DNA from: Pluralibacter gergoviae ATCC 33028 = NBRC 105706
GTDB lineage: Bacteria; Pseudomonadota; Gammaproteobacteria; Enterobacterales; Enterobacteriaceae
Reading direction: 5' to 3'
Length of the DNA: 64,000 nucleotides
Assembly: GCF_001598855.1 (NCBI RefSeq)
Contig: NZ_BCZS01000023.1
Coordinates: forward strand, 1-64,000
Part shown: piece after piece, positions 43,950 to 52,762 of the stretch
Position numbering within the stretch: position 1 is the stretch's first letter
How the letters are laid out: each line of letters starts with the position of its first letter
Translations under genes and position numbers: made by a program
The notes under the pieces: generated by a model
Told to the model about the DNA's origin: nothing
Seen by the model: the letters and a program-made list of their open reading frames with translations, nothing else
The model's database searches: none

Positions 43950-45113
43950 ATGAAAAGCATTGAACAGGATAACTACCAGGATATTCGCGACGCGGTTCGC
44001 GCGCTTTGCAGCGAGTTTCCCGACGAGTACCACCGCAAAATTGATGAAGAGAAGGCCTATCCGGAAGCGTTTGTTGACGCCCTGACCGCCGCGGGATGGC
44101 TGGCGGCGCTGATCCCGGAAGCCTACGGCGGCTCGGGACTGGGGCTCACGGAAGCGTCGATTATCATGGAGGAGATTAACCGCTCCGGGGGCAACTCCGG
44201 CGCCTGCCACGGCCAGATGTACAACATGAATACCCTGCTGCGCCACGGCTCGGAAAAGCAGAAGGCCTTCTGGCTGCCGCGCATCGCCAGCGGCGAATGG
44301 CGCCTGCAGTCGATGGGCGTCACCGAACCCACTACCGGGACGGATACCACCAAAATCAAAACCACCGCGGTCAAAAAAGAGGGCCGCTACGTCATCAACG
44401 GCCAGAAGGTGTGGATCTCCCGCGTCCAGCACTCGGACTGGATGATCCTGCTGGCCCGCACCACCCCGCTGGCGGAGGTCAGGCGCAAGTCGGAAGGGAT
44501 GTCCATCTTTATGGTCGATATTAAAGAGGCCATGAAGAGCGGCATGACCGTGCGGCCGATCGCCAATATGGTGAACCACGAAACCAACGAGCTGTTTTTT
44601 GAAAATCTCGAAATTCCGGAAGAGAACCTGATCGGCGAAGAGGGTATGGGCTTTCGCTACATCCTCGACGGTCTGAACGCCGAGCGGACGCTGATCGCCG
44701 CCGAGTGCATCGGCGACGGCTACTGGTTCCTCGACCGCGTGACCCGCTATGTCTCCGAGCGCGAAGTCTTTGGCCGCCCCATCGGCCAGAACCAGGGCGT
44801 GCAGTTCCCGATTGCCGAGGCCTTTATCGAGGTGGAAGCCGCAAGCCTGATGCGCTTTAAGGCCTGCGAACTCTTCGATAAGCACCTCAACTGCGGCGCG
44901 CAGGCCAATATGGCCAAATATCTGGCCGCCAAAGCCAGCTGGGAAGCGGCCAACACCTGCCTGCAGTTCCACGGCGGCTACGGGTTTGCCACCGAATATG
45001 ACGTGGAGCGCAAGTTCCGCGAAACCCGCCTCTATCAGGTGGCGCCGATCTCCACCAACCTGATCCTGAGCTACATCGCCGAGCACGTGCTGGAACTGCC
45101 GCGCTCCTTCTGA
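43950..45113 (+). CDS. Acyl-CoA dehydrogenase
   Basis: A 387-residue FAD enzyme: PEAYGGSGLGLTEASIIMEE, MGVTEPTTGTDTT for FAD/substrate, KVWISRVQHSDW, and the C-terminal FHGGYGFATEYDVERKFRE. At the usual MCAD-type catalytic position (YQ-V-A-P-I-ST) there is Pro366 rather than Glu. A glutamate is instead at E245 in LNAERTL, the position used by isovaleryl-CoA dehydrogenase. This fits a branched substrate such as methylsuccinyl-CoA. Neighbours supply ETF and ETF:QO. Confidence 0.88.
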   Translation: MKSIEQDNYQDIRDAVRALCSEFPDEYHRKIDEEKAYPEAFVDALTAAGWLAALIPEAYGGSGLGLTEASIIMEEINRSGGNSGACHGQMYNMNTLLRHGSEKQKAFWLPRIASGEWRLQSMGVTEPTTGTDTTKIKTTAVKKEGRYVINGQKVWISRVQHSDWMILLARTTPLAEVRRKSEGMSIFMVDIKEAMKSGMTVRPIANMVNHETNELFFENLEIPEENLIGEEGMGFRYILDGLNAERTLIAAECIGDGYWFLDRVTRYVSEREVFGRPIGQNQGVQFPIAEAFIEVEAASLMRFKACELFDKHLNCGAQANMAKYLAAKASWEAANTCLQFHGGYGFATEYDVERKFRETRLYQVAPISTNLILSYIAEHVLELPRSF

Positions 45114-45135
45114 CCGCAACCGCCGGAGAAAGATC

Positions 45136-46332
45136 ATGAAACAGCTACCGCTATCCGGGATCACCGTGGTGTCTATCGAACACGCGATCGCCGCCCCCTT
45201 CTGCACCCGGCAGCTCGCCGACTTCGGCGCCCGCGTCATTAAGGTCGAGCGTACCGGTACCGGCGACTTTGCCCGCGGGTACGACGAGCGCGTCAACGGC
45301 ATCTCCTCCCACTTCGTCTGGACCAACCGCTCGAAGGAGAGCATCGCCCTCGACCTGAAGTCGGACGAAGGCAGCGCGGTGCTGCACCGGCTGATCGGCA
45401 GCGCCGATGTGTTTATCCAGAATCTCGCTCCCGGCGCCGCCGCGCGCATGGGGCTGGACTGGGAGAGCCTGTCGGCGCAGTATCCCGGGCTTATCGTCTG
45501 CGATATCTCCGGCTACGGTGACAGCCCGGCCGCGCCGGGCCCCTACCGGGACAAGCGCGCCTACGACCTGCTTATCCAGAGCGAATCCGGCTTTCTCAGC
45601 GTTACCGGCAGCGCCGATACGCCCGCCAAAGCCGGGATTTCGATTGCCGATATCGCCGCCGGCATGTACAGCCTGACCAATATCCTGGCGGCCCTGAACC
45701 TGCGCAGCCGCACCGGCCGGGGACAGCGCATTGATATCTCAATGCTGGAGAGCATGGCCGAATGGATGAGCTTCCCGCTCTACTACACCTTTAACGGCGC
45801 CGAGCCGCCGGTGCGCACCGGCGCGTCGCACGCCACCATCTATCCCTACGGCCCGTTTCCGGCGCAGTACGGCGAATCGGTGCTGTTCGGGGTGCAAAAT
45901 GAGCGCGAGTGGCAGCGCTTTTGCGCAACGGTATTACGCCGCCCGGCGCTGGCGGACGATCCGCGCTTTATCAGCAACTCGCTGCGGGTAAAAAACCGCG
46001 AACTGCTGAATGAAATTATTATTTCCGTCTTTCGCGATTATCCGGCGGCAGATATTTTGCAGCGCCTCGACGCGGCGCAAATCGCTAATGCCAGAATGAA
46101 TGAATTAAAAGACCTGTGGCAGCATCCGCAATTACGGGCGCGCCAGCGCTGGGTCACCATTGATACCCCGGCAGGGCCGGTGCCGGCCCTGCTGCCGCCC
46201 GGCATCGCCAGCGCGGACGATGCGCAAATGACCGCCGTTCCGGCGCTCGGCGAGCATACGCAAAAAATACTCGCCGAGCTGCACTATGCGCCGGAACAGA
46301 TTAGCCAGCTGAAAAAAAATAACATTATCTGA
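45136..46332 (+). CDS. Class III (CaiB/BaiF) CoA-transferase
   Basis: A 398-residue family III CoA-transferase: PLSGITVVSIEHAIAAPFCTRQLADFGA N-terminus in parts typical, RSKESIALDLKS, FIQNLAPGAAARMGLDWE, and DIS-x-GYG near 120. These transfer CoA from succinyl-CoA or another donor to free acids, here presumably the imported C5 dicarboxylate, so it performs the activation step. The transporter lies 52 bp downstream. Confidence 0.9.
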   Translation: MKQLPLSGITVVSIEHAIAAPFCTRQLADFGARVIKVERTGTGDFARGYDERVNGISSHFVWTNRSKESIALDLKSDEGSAVLHRLIGSADVFIQNLAPGAAARMGLDWESLSAQYPGLIVCDISGYGDSPAAPGPYRDKRAYDLLIQSESGFLSVTGSADTPAKAGISIADIAAGMYSLTNILAALNLRSRTGRGQRIDISMLESMAEWMSFPLYYTFNGAEPPVRTGASHATIYPYGPFPAQYGESVLFGVQNEREWQRFCATVLRRPALADDPRFISNSLRVKNRELLNEIIISVFRDYPAADILQRLDAAQIANARMNELKDLWQHPQLRARQRWVTIDTPAGPVPALLPPGIASADDAQMTAVPALGEHTQKILAELHYAPEQISQLKKNNII

Positions 46333-46384
46333 CCCTTAAAAAATAAAAACATCTTACCCTGACGACTAATGTGGAGCATCCCCT

Positions 46385-47755
46385 ATGTCCAGAGAACTGC
46401 CCGTTCCCGAGGGAACCCATGCCCTGAGTAATAAAAACCGCATCACCTCTATTATCAGCGCCTGCGCGGGTAATTTAGTGGAGTGGTACGACTTTTTTAT
46501 TTACGCCTATACCGCCATCTATTTTGCCTCGCTCTTTTTCCCCGACGGCAATCAGACGACCCAGCTGATGGCGAGCGCCGGGATCTTTGCGGTCGGCTTT
46601 TTTATGCGCCCGATTGGCGGCTGGATCTTTGGCTATATCGCCGACAATAAGGGACGCAAGGTGGCGATGGTCCTGTCGGTATTTCTGATGTGCGGCGGCT
46701 CGCTGCTGATCGCCGTGATGCCGGTGTATTCCAGTATCGGCGTCGCCGCCCCGGCGCTGCTGCTGGTGGCGCGGCTGATGCAGGGGCTCTCCGTCGGGGC
46801 CGAGTACGGTACGGGCGCCACCTACATCAGCGAAATCTCGCGCAAGGGCACCCGCTGCTTCTTCGGCTCCTTCCAGTATATGACCATTATTGCCGGCCAG
46901 CTGCTGGCGCTGCTGACCATCTCGCTCCTGCAGCTGCTGCTGACCGCCGAACAGATGCACGCCTGGGGCTGGCGTATCCCCTTTCTCATCGGCGCCTTCA
47001 GCGCGCTGGCGGTGGTCTACGTTCGCCGCCACATGGCGGAAACGCTGGTGGCGAAAAAAAGCGCCCACACCAAAGCGGGGTCCCTGCGCGAGCTGATGAA
47101 ATATCCGCGCGCCATCACCGTGACCCTGTTCATCACCATGGGCTGCTCGCTCTACTTTTACACCTTCACCAGCTATATGCAGAAGTACCTGGTGCTCTCC
47201 GTCGGCATGTCGCCGGAGAGCGCTGGCCTGATCATGACGTCGGCGCTGGTGCTGTTTATGGTCGTCCAGCCGCTGTTCGGCGCCCTGGCAGACCGCATCG
47301 GCTCCCGCACCAGCATGATCATTTTCGGCGTGCTCGCCACCCTGTTTGTGATCCCCCTGATGACCCTCCTGCGCGGCGCGACGGACGTCTGGTCGGCGCT
47401 GCTGCTGGTGGCCGCCGGGCTGCTGATCGCCAGTTTCTATACCCCCATCACCGGCGTGCTGAAGGCCGACCTCTTTCCGGCGGGCATCCGCGCGCTGGGG
47501 GTATCGCTGCCCTACGCGGTAGGCAACGCCCTGTGCGGCGGCACGGCGGAGTACGTCGCCCTCTGGACCCGCTCGCAGGGCATTGAGAGTAACTACTTCA
47601 TCTACGTGGCGGTGATGACCTGCCTGTCGCTGATTGCCGCCCTGCTGCTGCCCAACCTGCAGAAACACGGCTGGCTTGACGGCGACGGCAAAGTTGAAGA
47701 TCTGACGCAAATAAGAAGCCGCAAACCGGCCCTGATATCCGATAGCCAAAACTGA
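46385..47755 (+). CDS. MFS metabolite:H+ symporter, KgtP-like
   Basis: A 456-residue, 12-helix MHS-family carrier closely resembling E. coli 2-oxoglutarate permease KgtP in motifs: GNLVEWYDFFIYAYTA near 27, FMRPIGGWIFG, ARLMQGLSVGAEYGTGATY, GWRIPFLIGA and CSLYFYTFTSYMQKYLV. It likely imports a C5 dicarboxylate. An ORF of 875 codons on the opposite strand overlaps it and the next gene but is a composition artefact. Confidence 0.9.
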   Translation: MSRELPVPEGTHALSNKNRITSIISACAGNLVEWYDFFIYAYTAIYFASLFFPDGNQTTQLMASAGIFAVGFFMRPIGGWIFGYIADNKGRKVAMVLSVFLMCGGSLLIAVMPVYSSIGVAAPALLLVARLMQGLSVGAEYGTGATYISEISRKGTRCFFGSFQYMTIIAGQLLALLTISLLQLLLTAEQMHAWGWRIPFLIGAFSALAVVYVRRHMAETLVAKKSAHTKAGSLRELMKYPRAITVTLFITMGCSLYFYTFTSYMQKYLVLSVGMSPESAGLIMTSALVLFMVVQPLFGALADRIGSRTSMIIFGVLATLFVIPLMTLLRGATDVWSALLLVAAGLLIASFYTPITGVLKADLFPAGIRALGVSLPYAVGNALCGGTAEYVALWTRSQGIESNYFIYVAVMTCLSLIAALLLPNLQKHGWLDGDGKVEDLTQIRSRKPALISDSQN

Positions 47756-47791
47756 CCTCTGCGCACCTTGCGCAGAGTACGGGAGCAAGAG

Positions 47792-49471
47792 ATGAACGAA
47801 AAACACCCGCAAGCACAGCCGCCGCGAGAAACGATGGCGTGCGATGTCCTGATTGTTGGCGCCGGTCCGGCGGGACTTGCCGCCGCGATCCGCCTGAAAT
47901 CGCTGGCCAACGAGGCCGGGGCCGACCTGTCGGTAATGGTCATCGACAAAGGCTCCGAGCCGGGGGCCCATATCCTGAGCGGCGCGGTGATGGATCCGCG
48001 CGCCCTCGACGAGCTTATTCCCGACTGGCGCACGCGCGGCGCCCCCCTGACCCAGGCGGTAACGCAGGATGAGGTGCTGTTTCTCACCCGCGGCAGGGCG
48101 CTGCGCACGCCGGACCTGCTGGTGCCCGACAATCTGCGCAATCACGGCAACTACATCATCAGCCTCGGCAATCTGGTGAAGTGGCTTGCCGGCCAGGCGG
48201 AAGCGGCAGGAGTGGATATCTTTCCCGGCTTTCCGGCAACCGAAGTGCTCTATGACGACAGCGGCAGCGTGGTTGGGATAGCCACCGGCGACATGGGGCT
48301 GCACCGGGACGGCACGCCGAAGGAGAATTTCGAGCGCGGGATAGAGATCCGCGCCCGCTATACGCTGTTTGCCGAAGGCGCGCGGGGTCAGCTCGGCAAG
48401 GCGCTGATTGCCCGCTTTCACCTTGACGACGGCAAAGCGCCCCAGAGCTTCAGCCTCGGCATCAAAGAACTGTGGGAGGTCCCGGCAGCCTGTTCCCAGC
48501 CGGGGCTGGTTATCCATACGGCGGGCTGGCCGATGGATAAAGAGACCTTCGGCGGCGGCTTCCTCTACCACCTGAACGATAACAAAGTGGCCCTCGGCCT
48601 GGTCGTCGGCCTGGACTACCCCAACCCGACCCTCAGCCCCTACCAGGAGATGCAGCGCTGGAAAACCCATCCCGCCATCCGCCGCCACATTGCGCAGGGC
48701 AAACGCCTGGGCTACGGCGCGCGGGCCATCAACAACGGCGGCATCCCCTCCATGCCGACGCCCTGCTTTCCCGGCGGACTCTTGATCGGCTGCAACAGCG
48801 GCACCCTCAACGCCAGCCGCATCAAGGGCAGCCACGCGGCGATGAAAAGCGGCGAGCTGGCCGCAGAGGCGGTCTTTGAGGCTCTGCAGAGCGGCAGGCA
48901 GCACGACAGCCTCAGCGCCTACCAGACCCGGCTGCAGGAGAGCTGGCTGTGGCAGGAGCTGGAACAGGGCAGCAATTTTAAACCCTGGTTCAAGAAGGGC
49001 CGCGCCGTGGGAATGATGATGACCGGCGTTGAGCACTGGCTGCTGCCGAGGCTGGGCGTGAAAAAGGCGCCGTGGCGGGTCAAAAACAGCGTCGCCGATC
49101 ATCTGACCCTGCGCCCCGCCGACCGCTGCAGCGCGAAGATCTACGACAAACCCGACGGTAAAATCACCTTCGATCTGCCCTCATCGGTCTACCTGAGCAA
49201 CACCTGGCACGACGAGGATGAGCCGGTCCATCTGCGCCTGAGCGATAGCGCCATTCCGGTGGCCGTCAACCTGGAGACCTACGCCGGCCCCGAGGCGCGC
49301 TACTGCCCCGCCGGGGTCTACGAGTATGTGAACGAGGGCGATGCACCGCGGCTGCAGATTAATGCCCAGAACTGCGTCCACTGCAAAACCTGCGACATCA
49401 AAGATCCGCGGCAAAATATCACCTGGACCGCGCCGCAGGGCGGAGAAGGCCCCAACTACACGGGAATGTAG
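47792..49471 (+). CDS. Electron transfer flavoprotein:ubiquinone oxidoreductase
   Basis: A 559-residue membrane-associated flavoprotein. I start at ATG 47792 (GGGAG upstream). Seen: FAD motif IVGAGPAGLAAAIRLKS, GAHILSGAVMDPRAL, KELWEV, FGGGFLYH, and the C-terminal 4Fe-4S cysteines (YCPAG, then NCVHCKTCDIKDP). It passes ETF electrons to quinone. Presence of a full ETF/ETF:QO set inside one catabolic operon makes the acyl-CoA oxidation independent of other genes. It ends convergent with, and overlapping by 16 bp, the LysR gene. Confidence 0.92.
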   Translation: MNEKHPQAQPPRETMACDVLIVGAGPAGLAAAIRLKSLANEAGADLSVMVIDKGSEPGAHILSGAVMDPRALDELIPDWRTRGAPLTQAVTQDEVLFLTRGRALRTPDLLVPDNLRNHGNYIISLGNLVKWLAGQAEAAGVDIFPGFPATEVLYDDSGSVVGIATGDMGLHRDGTPKENFERGIEIRARYTLFAEGARGQLGKALIARFHLDDGKAPQSFSLGIKELWEVPAACSQPGLVIHTAGWPMDKETFGGGFLYHLNDNKVALGLVVGLDYPNPTLSPYQEMQRWKTHPAIRRHIAQGKRLGYGARAINNGGIPSMPTPCFPGGLLIGCNSGTLNASRIKGSHAAMKSGELAAEAVFEALQSGRQHDSLSAYQTRLQESWLWQELEQGSNFKPWFKKGRAVGMMMTGVEHWLLPRLGVKKAPWRVKNSVADHLTLRPADRCSAKIYDKPDGKITFDLPSSVYLSNTWHDEDEPVHLRLSDSAIPVAVNLETYAGPEARYCPAGVYEYVNEGDAPRLQINAQNCVHCKTCDIKDPRQNITWTAPQGGEGPNYTGM

Positions 49472-50367
49472 CCCGCGCCCTGAGAAGGCGGCATCAACAG
49501 CGTCACCAGCTGCCGGGCGTAGCCGGGCAGCCTGTCGAAGCGGCGGGCGCAGAGATGGAGCCTTCGCAGGGACCAGAGGTCGTTAAGATCGATAATGGCA
49601 AAGCGGTGCAGCTGCCCCAGCCGCGATGCCGCCGAGAAGGGCATCACGCCGATCCCCACCTGCGCTTCAACCATTCTGCAGAAGGTTTCGAAGTTACCCA
49701 CCTGGATGCGGATCTTGAGCGCGCTGCCGGCCTGCTCGGCCTGGCGGCGGATAAACTCGTACATGCCGGTCCCCTCCGGCAGACTTATCTGCGCATACGC
49801 CATCGACTCCGCGAAGCTGACGCTCTTTCTCTCCGCCAGCGGATGATCGACCGGCGCCACCAGCACCAGCCGGTCGGTGCGAAAGGGCAGAAGCTCAAGG
49901 CTGTCGGTGGTAATGCTGCCGGCGACAATGCCGAGATCGGTCTTCCCCTCCAGCACCGAGCGCACGATCTCCGGGCTGGGGTACTCCCGCAGATCGATAT
50001 CCACGTCGCTGTACTGCGCCAGGTAGCGGCTCAGCAGCGGCGGAAGGTATTCGGCCACGGCGGTAATGCTGGCAAAGATCCGCACCAGCCCCTTAATGCC
50101 CTTCCCGTGCTCCTGCATATCGCTGCGCATCACCGCCATCTGGTTGAGCAGCTGGCGGGCGTGGTGGCGAAGGGTCTCCCCGGCGGGCGTCAGCGCCACG
50201 CCCTGGCTGCTGCGGTAAAGCAGACGGGCGTTGATGCTCTCTTCAAGATTGCGGATGCGCACGCTGGCCGAGGCGGCGGAGAGGTGCGTTTTTTCTGCGC
50301 CGCGCGTCAGGCTGCCCTCTTCGCTGATGGCGAGAAAAAGTTTCAGGTCGGTAATATCAAAATGCAT
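49456..50367 (-). CDS. LysR-family transcriptional regulator
   Basis: A 303-residue LTTR starting MHFDITDLKLFLAISEEGSL at 50367; a frame continues to 50442 without merit. HTH with LSAASASVRIRNLEES. It lies at the 3' end of the CoA-ester operon and 121 bp downstream of the TPP decarboxylase genes, so its target is either. It overlaps the ETF:QO gene end by 16 bp. Confidence 0.87.
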   Translation of the reverse strand: MHFDITDLKLFLAISEEGSLTRGAEKTHLSAASASVRIRNLEESINARLLYRSSQGVALTPAGETLRHHARQLLNQMAVMRSDMQEHGKGIKGLVRIFASITAVAEYLPPLLSRYLAQYSDVDIDLREYPSPEIVRSVLEGKTDLGIVAGSITTDSLELLPFRTDRLVLVAPVDHPLAERKSVSFAESMAYAQISLPEGTGMYEFIRRQAEQAGSALKIRIQVGNFETFCRMVEAQVGIGVMPFSAASRLGQLHRFAIIDLNDLWSLRRLHLCARRFDRLPGYARQLVTLLMPPSQGAGYIPV

Positions 50368-50488
50368 CAGGCAGCCCCGCGGTATTGTTATGCGCACTAA
50401 ACCTGGCACACCTGCGCGCCGGCGGCGGGGCCAGATGTGCACTCTGTACGCCGCCGACGGCCGCCGGGGAGGCGGCCGCGCAGAACGG

Positions 50489-51067
50489 TTAAAATGGACT
50501 CAGCCCCAGGGCGCGCCGGAAGCGGTTTTTCACAAAGCTGCCGTCCCGGGGCGGCAGCCTGCGCGGCGGCTCATCCACCGCAATCAGCACATCGGCAAAC
50601 ACCGCGCCGGAGCGGGCCTGGATCTGCGCCACCAGCGCCGTCAGCCCGTCGATGCTCTCCAGCGTCAGGGTATGGGCAATCCCGAATCCCTGCGCCACGC
50701 TCTCCAGCCGCGTGCCGCAGCTGGTGTGGCTCGGCTGCATCCCGGTCTCGCCGAAGTGGCCATTATTCAGCACCACCACGCTGAGATTATCCGGCGCCCG
50801 GGCGGCGATGGTGGCGAGAGTACCAATCCCCATCAGCATTTCGCCATCGCCGGTGACCACCACCACCGTGCGCTCGGGCCGGGCGAGCGCCAGCCCCAGA
50901 CCGGTAGCGGCGGCACCGCCCATCGCCCCCCACAGATAGAAGTTCTCATCCCGGTCGCCGGCGGCGAAGACGTCATAGGCGGCGGATCCCAGGCCGGTGA
51001 CGATCAGCGCATCCGGGATCTGCGCAATCAGTCCGGCAACAAATTGCCGGCGGTCAATGTGGCTCAT
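50489..51067 (-). CDS. TPP-dependent decarboxylase, beta (ThDP-binding) subunit, ComE-like
   Basis: A 192-residue protein containing only the C-terminal (PP) half of a ThDP decarboxylase: GSAAYDVF, LWGAMGGAA, then GDGEML (73-78) and LNNGHFGETG (N101/N102), the ThDP-Mg motif. Size and layout match the beta subunit of sulfopyruvate decarboxylase (ComE) and phosphonopyruvate decarboxylase halves. Start at 51067 lies 11 bp after the alpha subunit stop. Confidence 0.85.
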   Translation of the reverse strand: MSHIDRRQFVAGLIAQIPDALIVTGLGSAAYDVFAAGDRDENFYLWGAMGGAAATGLGLALARPERTVVVVTGDGEMLMGIGTLATIAARAPDNLSVVVLNNGHFGETGMQPSHTSCGTRLESVAQGFGIAHTLTLESIDGLTALVAQIQARSGAVFADVLIAVDEPPRRLPPRDGSFVKNRFRRALGLSPF

Positions 51068-51078
51068 ATTCCCCTCCC

Positions 51079-51612
51079 TCAGCGCAGCCATTTTTTACGG
51101 CCAATCAGACTCTGGGACAGCAGGACGGCAATCTGCGCCCCGCCCTCAAATACCGCATCCACGGCGGCGCTGACGATCTCCTGCGCCTCCTCCGGACGGC
51201 TGACGCGCATCACGGTGATGCCCATCAGCTCCAGCGCCGCCTGGGTTTTCAGCCCCATCGCCGCCTGCCACTGGTTAAACTCGGCGTACTCGCCGCGCAT
51301 GGTGATAAGGGTCAGGAACGGAAACTGGCAGTTGGAGAGCAGGGAGAACATGTTTATGCAGTTGCCAACGCCGCTGCTCTGCATCAGCAGCGCCGCGCGC
51401 TGCCCCCCGAGCCAGGCCCCCGCCGCCACGCCGATGCCCTCTTCCTCGGTGGTCAGCACCACATCGGCAATATCGGGATCGGCCTTCGCCGCGAGAATCG
51501 CCTTGCTGTGCCCGGCATCGGGCACGTAGGCAATTTGCGCAATACCGCCCTGCTTCAGGGCGTCAAACACCGCCTGCTGCCAGTCCGCCCTCTCTCTGTT
51601 TTCTGCGATCAT
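51079..51612 (-). CDS. TPP-dependent decarboxylase, alpha (Pyr) subunit, ComD-like
   Basis: A 177-residue N-terminal-type ThDP half: VYVPDAGH-like start (AYVPDAGHSKAIL), LTTEEEGIGVAAGAWLGG with the cofactor-activating glutamate, SSGVGNCINMFSLL. It pairs with the next gene as in ComDE, which decarboxylates 3-sulfopyruvate to sulfoacetaldehyde. A non-sulfur 2-oxo acid is equally possible. Divergent from a LysR gene across a dyad. Confidence 0.85.
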   Translation of the reverse strand: MIAENRERADWQQAVFDALKQGGIAQIAYVPDAGHSKAILAAKADPDIADVVLTTEEEGIGVAAGAWLGGQRAALLMQSSGVGNCINMFSLLSNCQFPFLTLITMRGEYAEFNQWQAAMGLKTQAALELMGITVMRVSRPEEAQEIVSAAVDAVFEGGAQIAVLLSQSLIGRKKWLR

Positions 51613-51663
51613 GGTTATACCTTTCGCCGTCAGTTGTGGATCGCCAGCATAACCATCGATAAC

Positions 51664-51687
51664 ATGTGATTTACAATAGAATTACAT
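51664..51687. promoter_or_regulatory. Candidate LysR operator (ATGTGATT-N8-AATTACAT)
   Basis: Arms pair at 7 of 8 positions in the gap between the decarboxylase pair and the divergent LysR gene. Typical LTTR site position; inferred. Confidence 0.45.
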
Positions 51688-51735
51688 CATAGCAGCAATC
51701 AGCTATCGGTATAAGGGGGGCTTCTGGACATCAAA

Positions 51736-52683
51736 ATGCTCAAGGCGCTGCTGGCCGTCGCCGACACCGGCAACGTGACGAAGGCCTCGGCGCAGCTGCA
51801 CCTCGTCCAGCCCGCCGTCTCGCGCCAGATAAAGCTGCTTGAGGAGGCATTTGGCGCCCGCCTGTTCGACCGTTCCCCGCACGGAATGGTCCTTACCGCG
51901 GCGGGCGAGATCCTGGCCGGACACGCCCGCCGCATCCTCGATGAGCTGAGCGAGGCCCGGTATAAGATAAGCGCCAGCGTCCAGCAGGTGTCCGGCAGCG
52001 TCACGCTCGGCATGTTGCCCAGCCTCTGCGACCTGCTCTCGGCGCCGCTCTATGCCCGGGTCACCGCGGCCTTTCCCGCCCTGCGTCTGAATATCGTCAG
52101 CGGCTACGCGGGCCACCTGCGCGAAGGGCTGAGCCGGGGCAGCATCGACTGCGCCCTGGTCTACGCCGACGACGAGGAGCACCACCGCTTTATCCCCAGC
52201 CTGGAGGAGGCTCTCTGGCTGGTGGGCCCGGGCAATGCGGCGCTGCCGGCGGGCGGCGTAAGCTGGCAGACGCTGGCGCGAACGCCGCTGATCCTGCCGC
52301 CGCTGCCCCACGGCATCCGCAGGCTGGCGGAGCGCGCGGCCCGGCGGCAGAACGCGGCGCTGAAGGTGGTGACGGAGACCGATAGCCTCAGCGTCCAGAA
52401 ACAGCTGGTGCTGGCCGGGGCCGGGATGACCCTGCTTCCCGCCATCGCCATTGAGGAGGCGCGCGCCTGCGGGACATTCTGCTGCGCGCCGGTAGGCGAT
52501 CCGCCGCTGACGCGTACCCTCGGCTTTGCCCTGCCGCTGGCGGGCGAATCGCCCGCCGCCAGACACGTGCTGGGGCTGTTCGACGCCTGCCTGCGCGAGC
52601 GCATTGGCGACGGCGGCTGGCCCCACGCGCGGCTGTTAACGCCCCCGGCGGGCGAAGCGTTGTGCAGCCTGGTTAGCGGGTAA
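51736..52683 (+). CDS. LysR-family transcriptional regulator, start uncertain
   Basis: A 315-residue LTTR counted from the first ATG (51736): MLKALLAVADTGNVTKASAQLHLVQ. LTTRs usually begin four residues earlier (xDIKxLK), and here the upstream codons read CTG GAC ATC AAA. A strong AGGGGGG lies at 51714-51720, 15 nt from the ATG but only 3 nt from the CTG at 51724, so neither fits well. A non-ATG start is possible. It likely controls the divergent decarboxylase. Confidence 0.85.
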   Translation: MLKALLAVADTGNVTKASAQLHLVQPAVSRQIKLLEEAFGARLFDRSPHGMVLTAAGEILAGHARRILDELSEARYKISASVQQVSGSVTLGMLPSLCDLLSAPLYARVTAAFPALRLNIVSGYAGHLREGLSRGSIDCALVYADDEEHHRFIPSLEEALWLVGPGNAALPAGGVSWQTLARTPLILPPLPHGIRRLAERAARRQNAALKVVTETDSLSVQKQLVLAGAGMTLLPAIAIEEARACGTFCCAPVGDPPLTRTLGFALPLAGESPAARHVLGLFDACLRERIGDGGWPHARLLTPPAGEALCSLVSG

Positions 52684-52762
52684 AGGCGCAGTTCCGATTG
52701 TGCGGCTGCCGACGGCAGCGCTATGATGGCGCCACGCTTTGACCTGATTACTGTGATTATCC

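Noticed and set aside
43335..45449. Minus-strand open frame of 704 codons
   Set aside because: Opposite the MaoC, acyl-CoA dehydrogenase and CoA-transferase genes, no domain or ribosome site.
46475..49102. Minus-strand open frame of 875 codons
   Set aside because: It lies wholly opposite two clear genes (KgtP-like carrier and ETF:QO), has low-complexity Gln/Gly/Arg-rich composition and no family motif; a product of high GC and codon bias.
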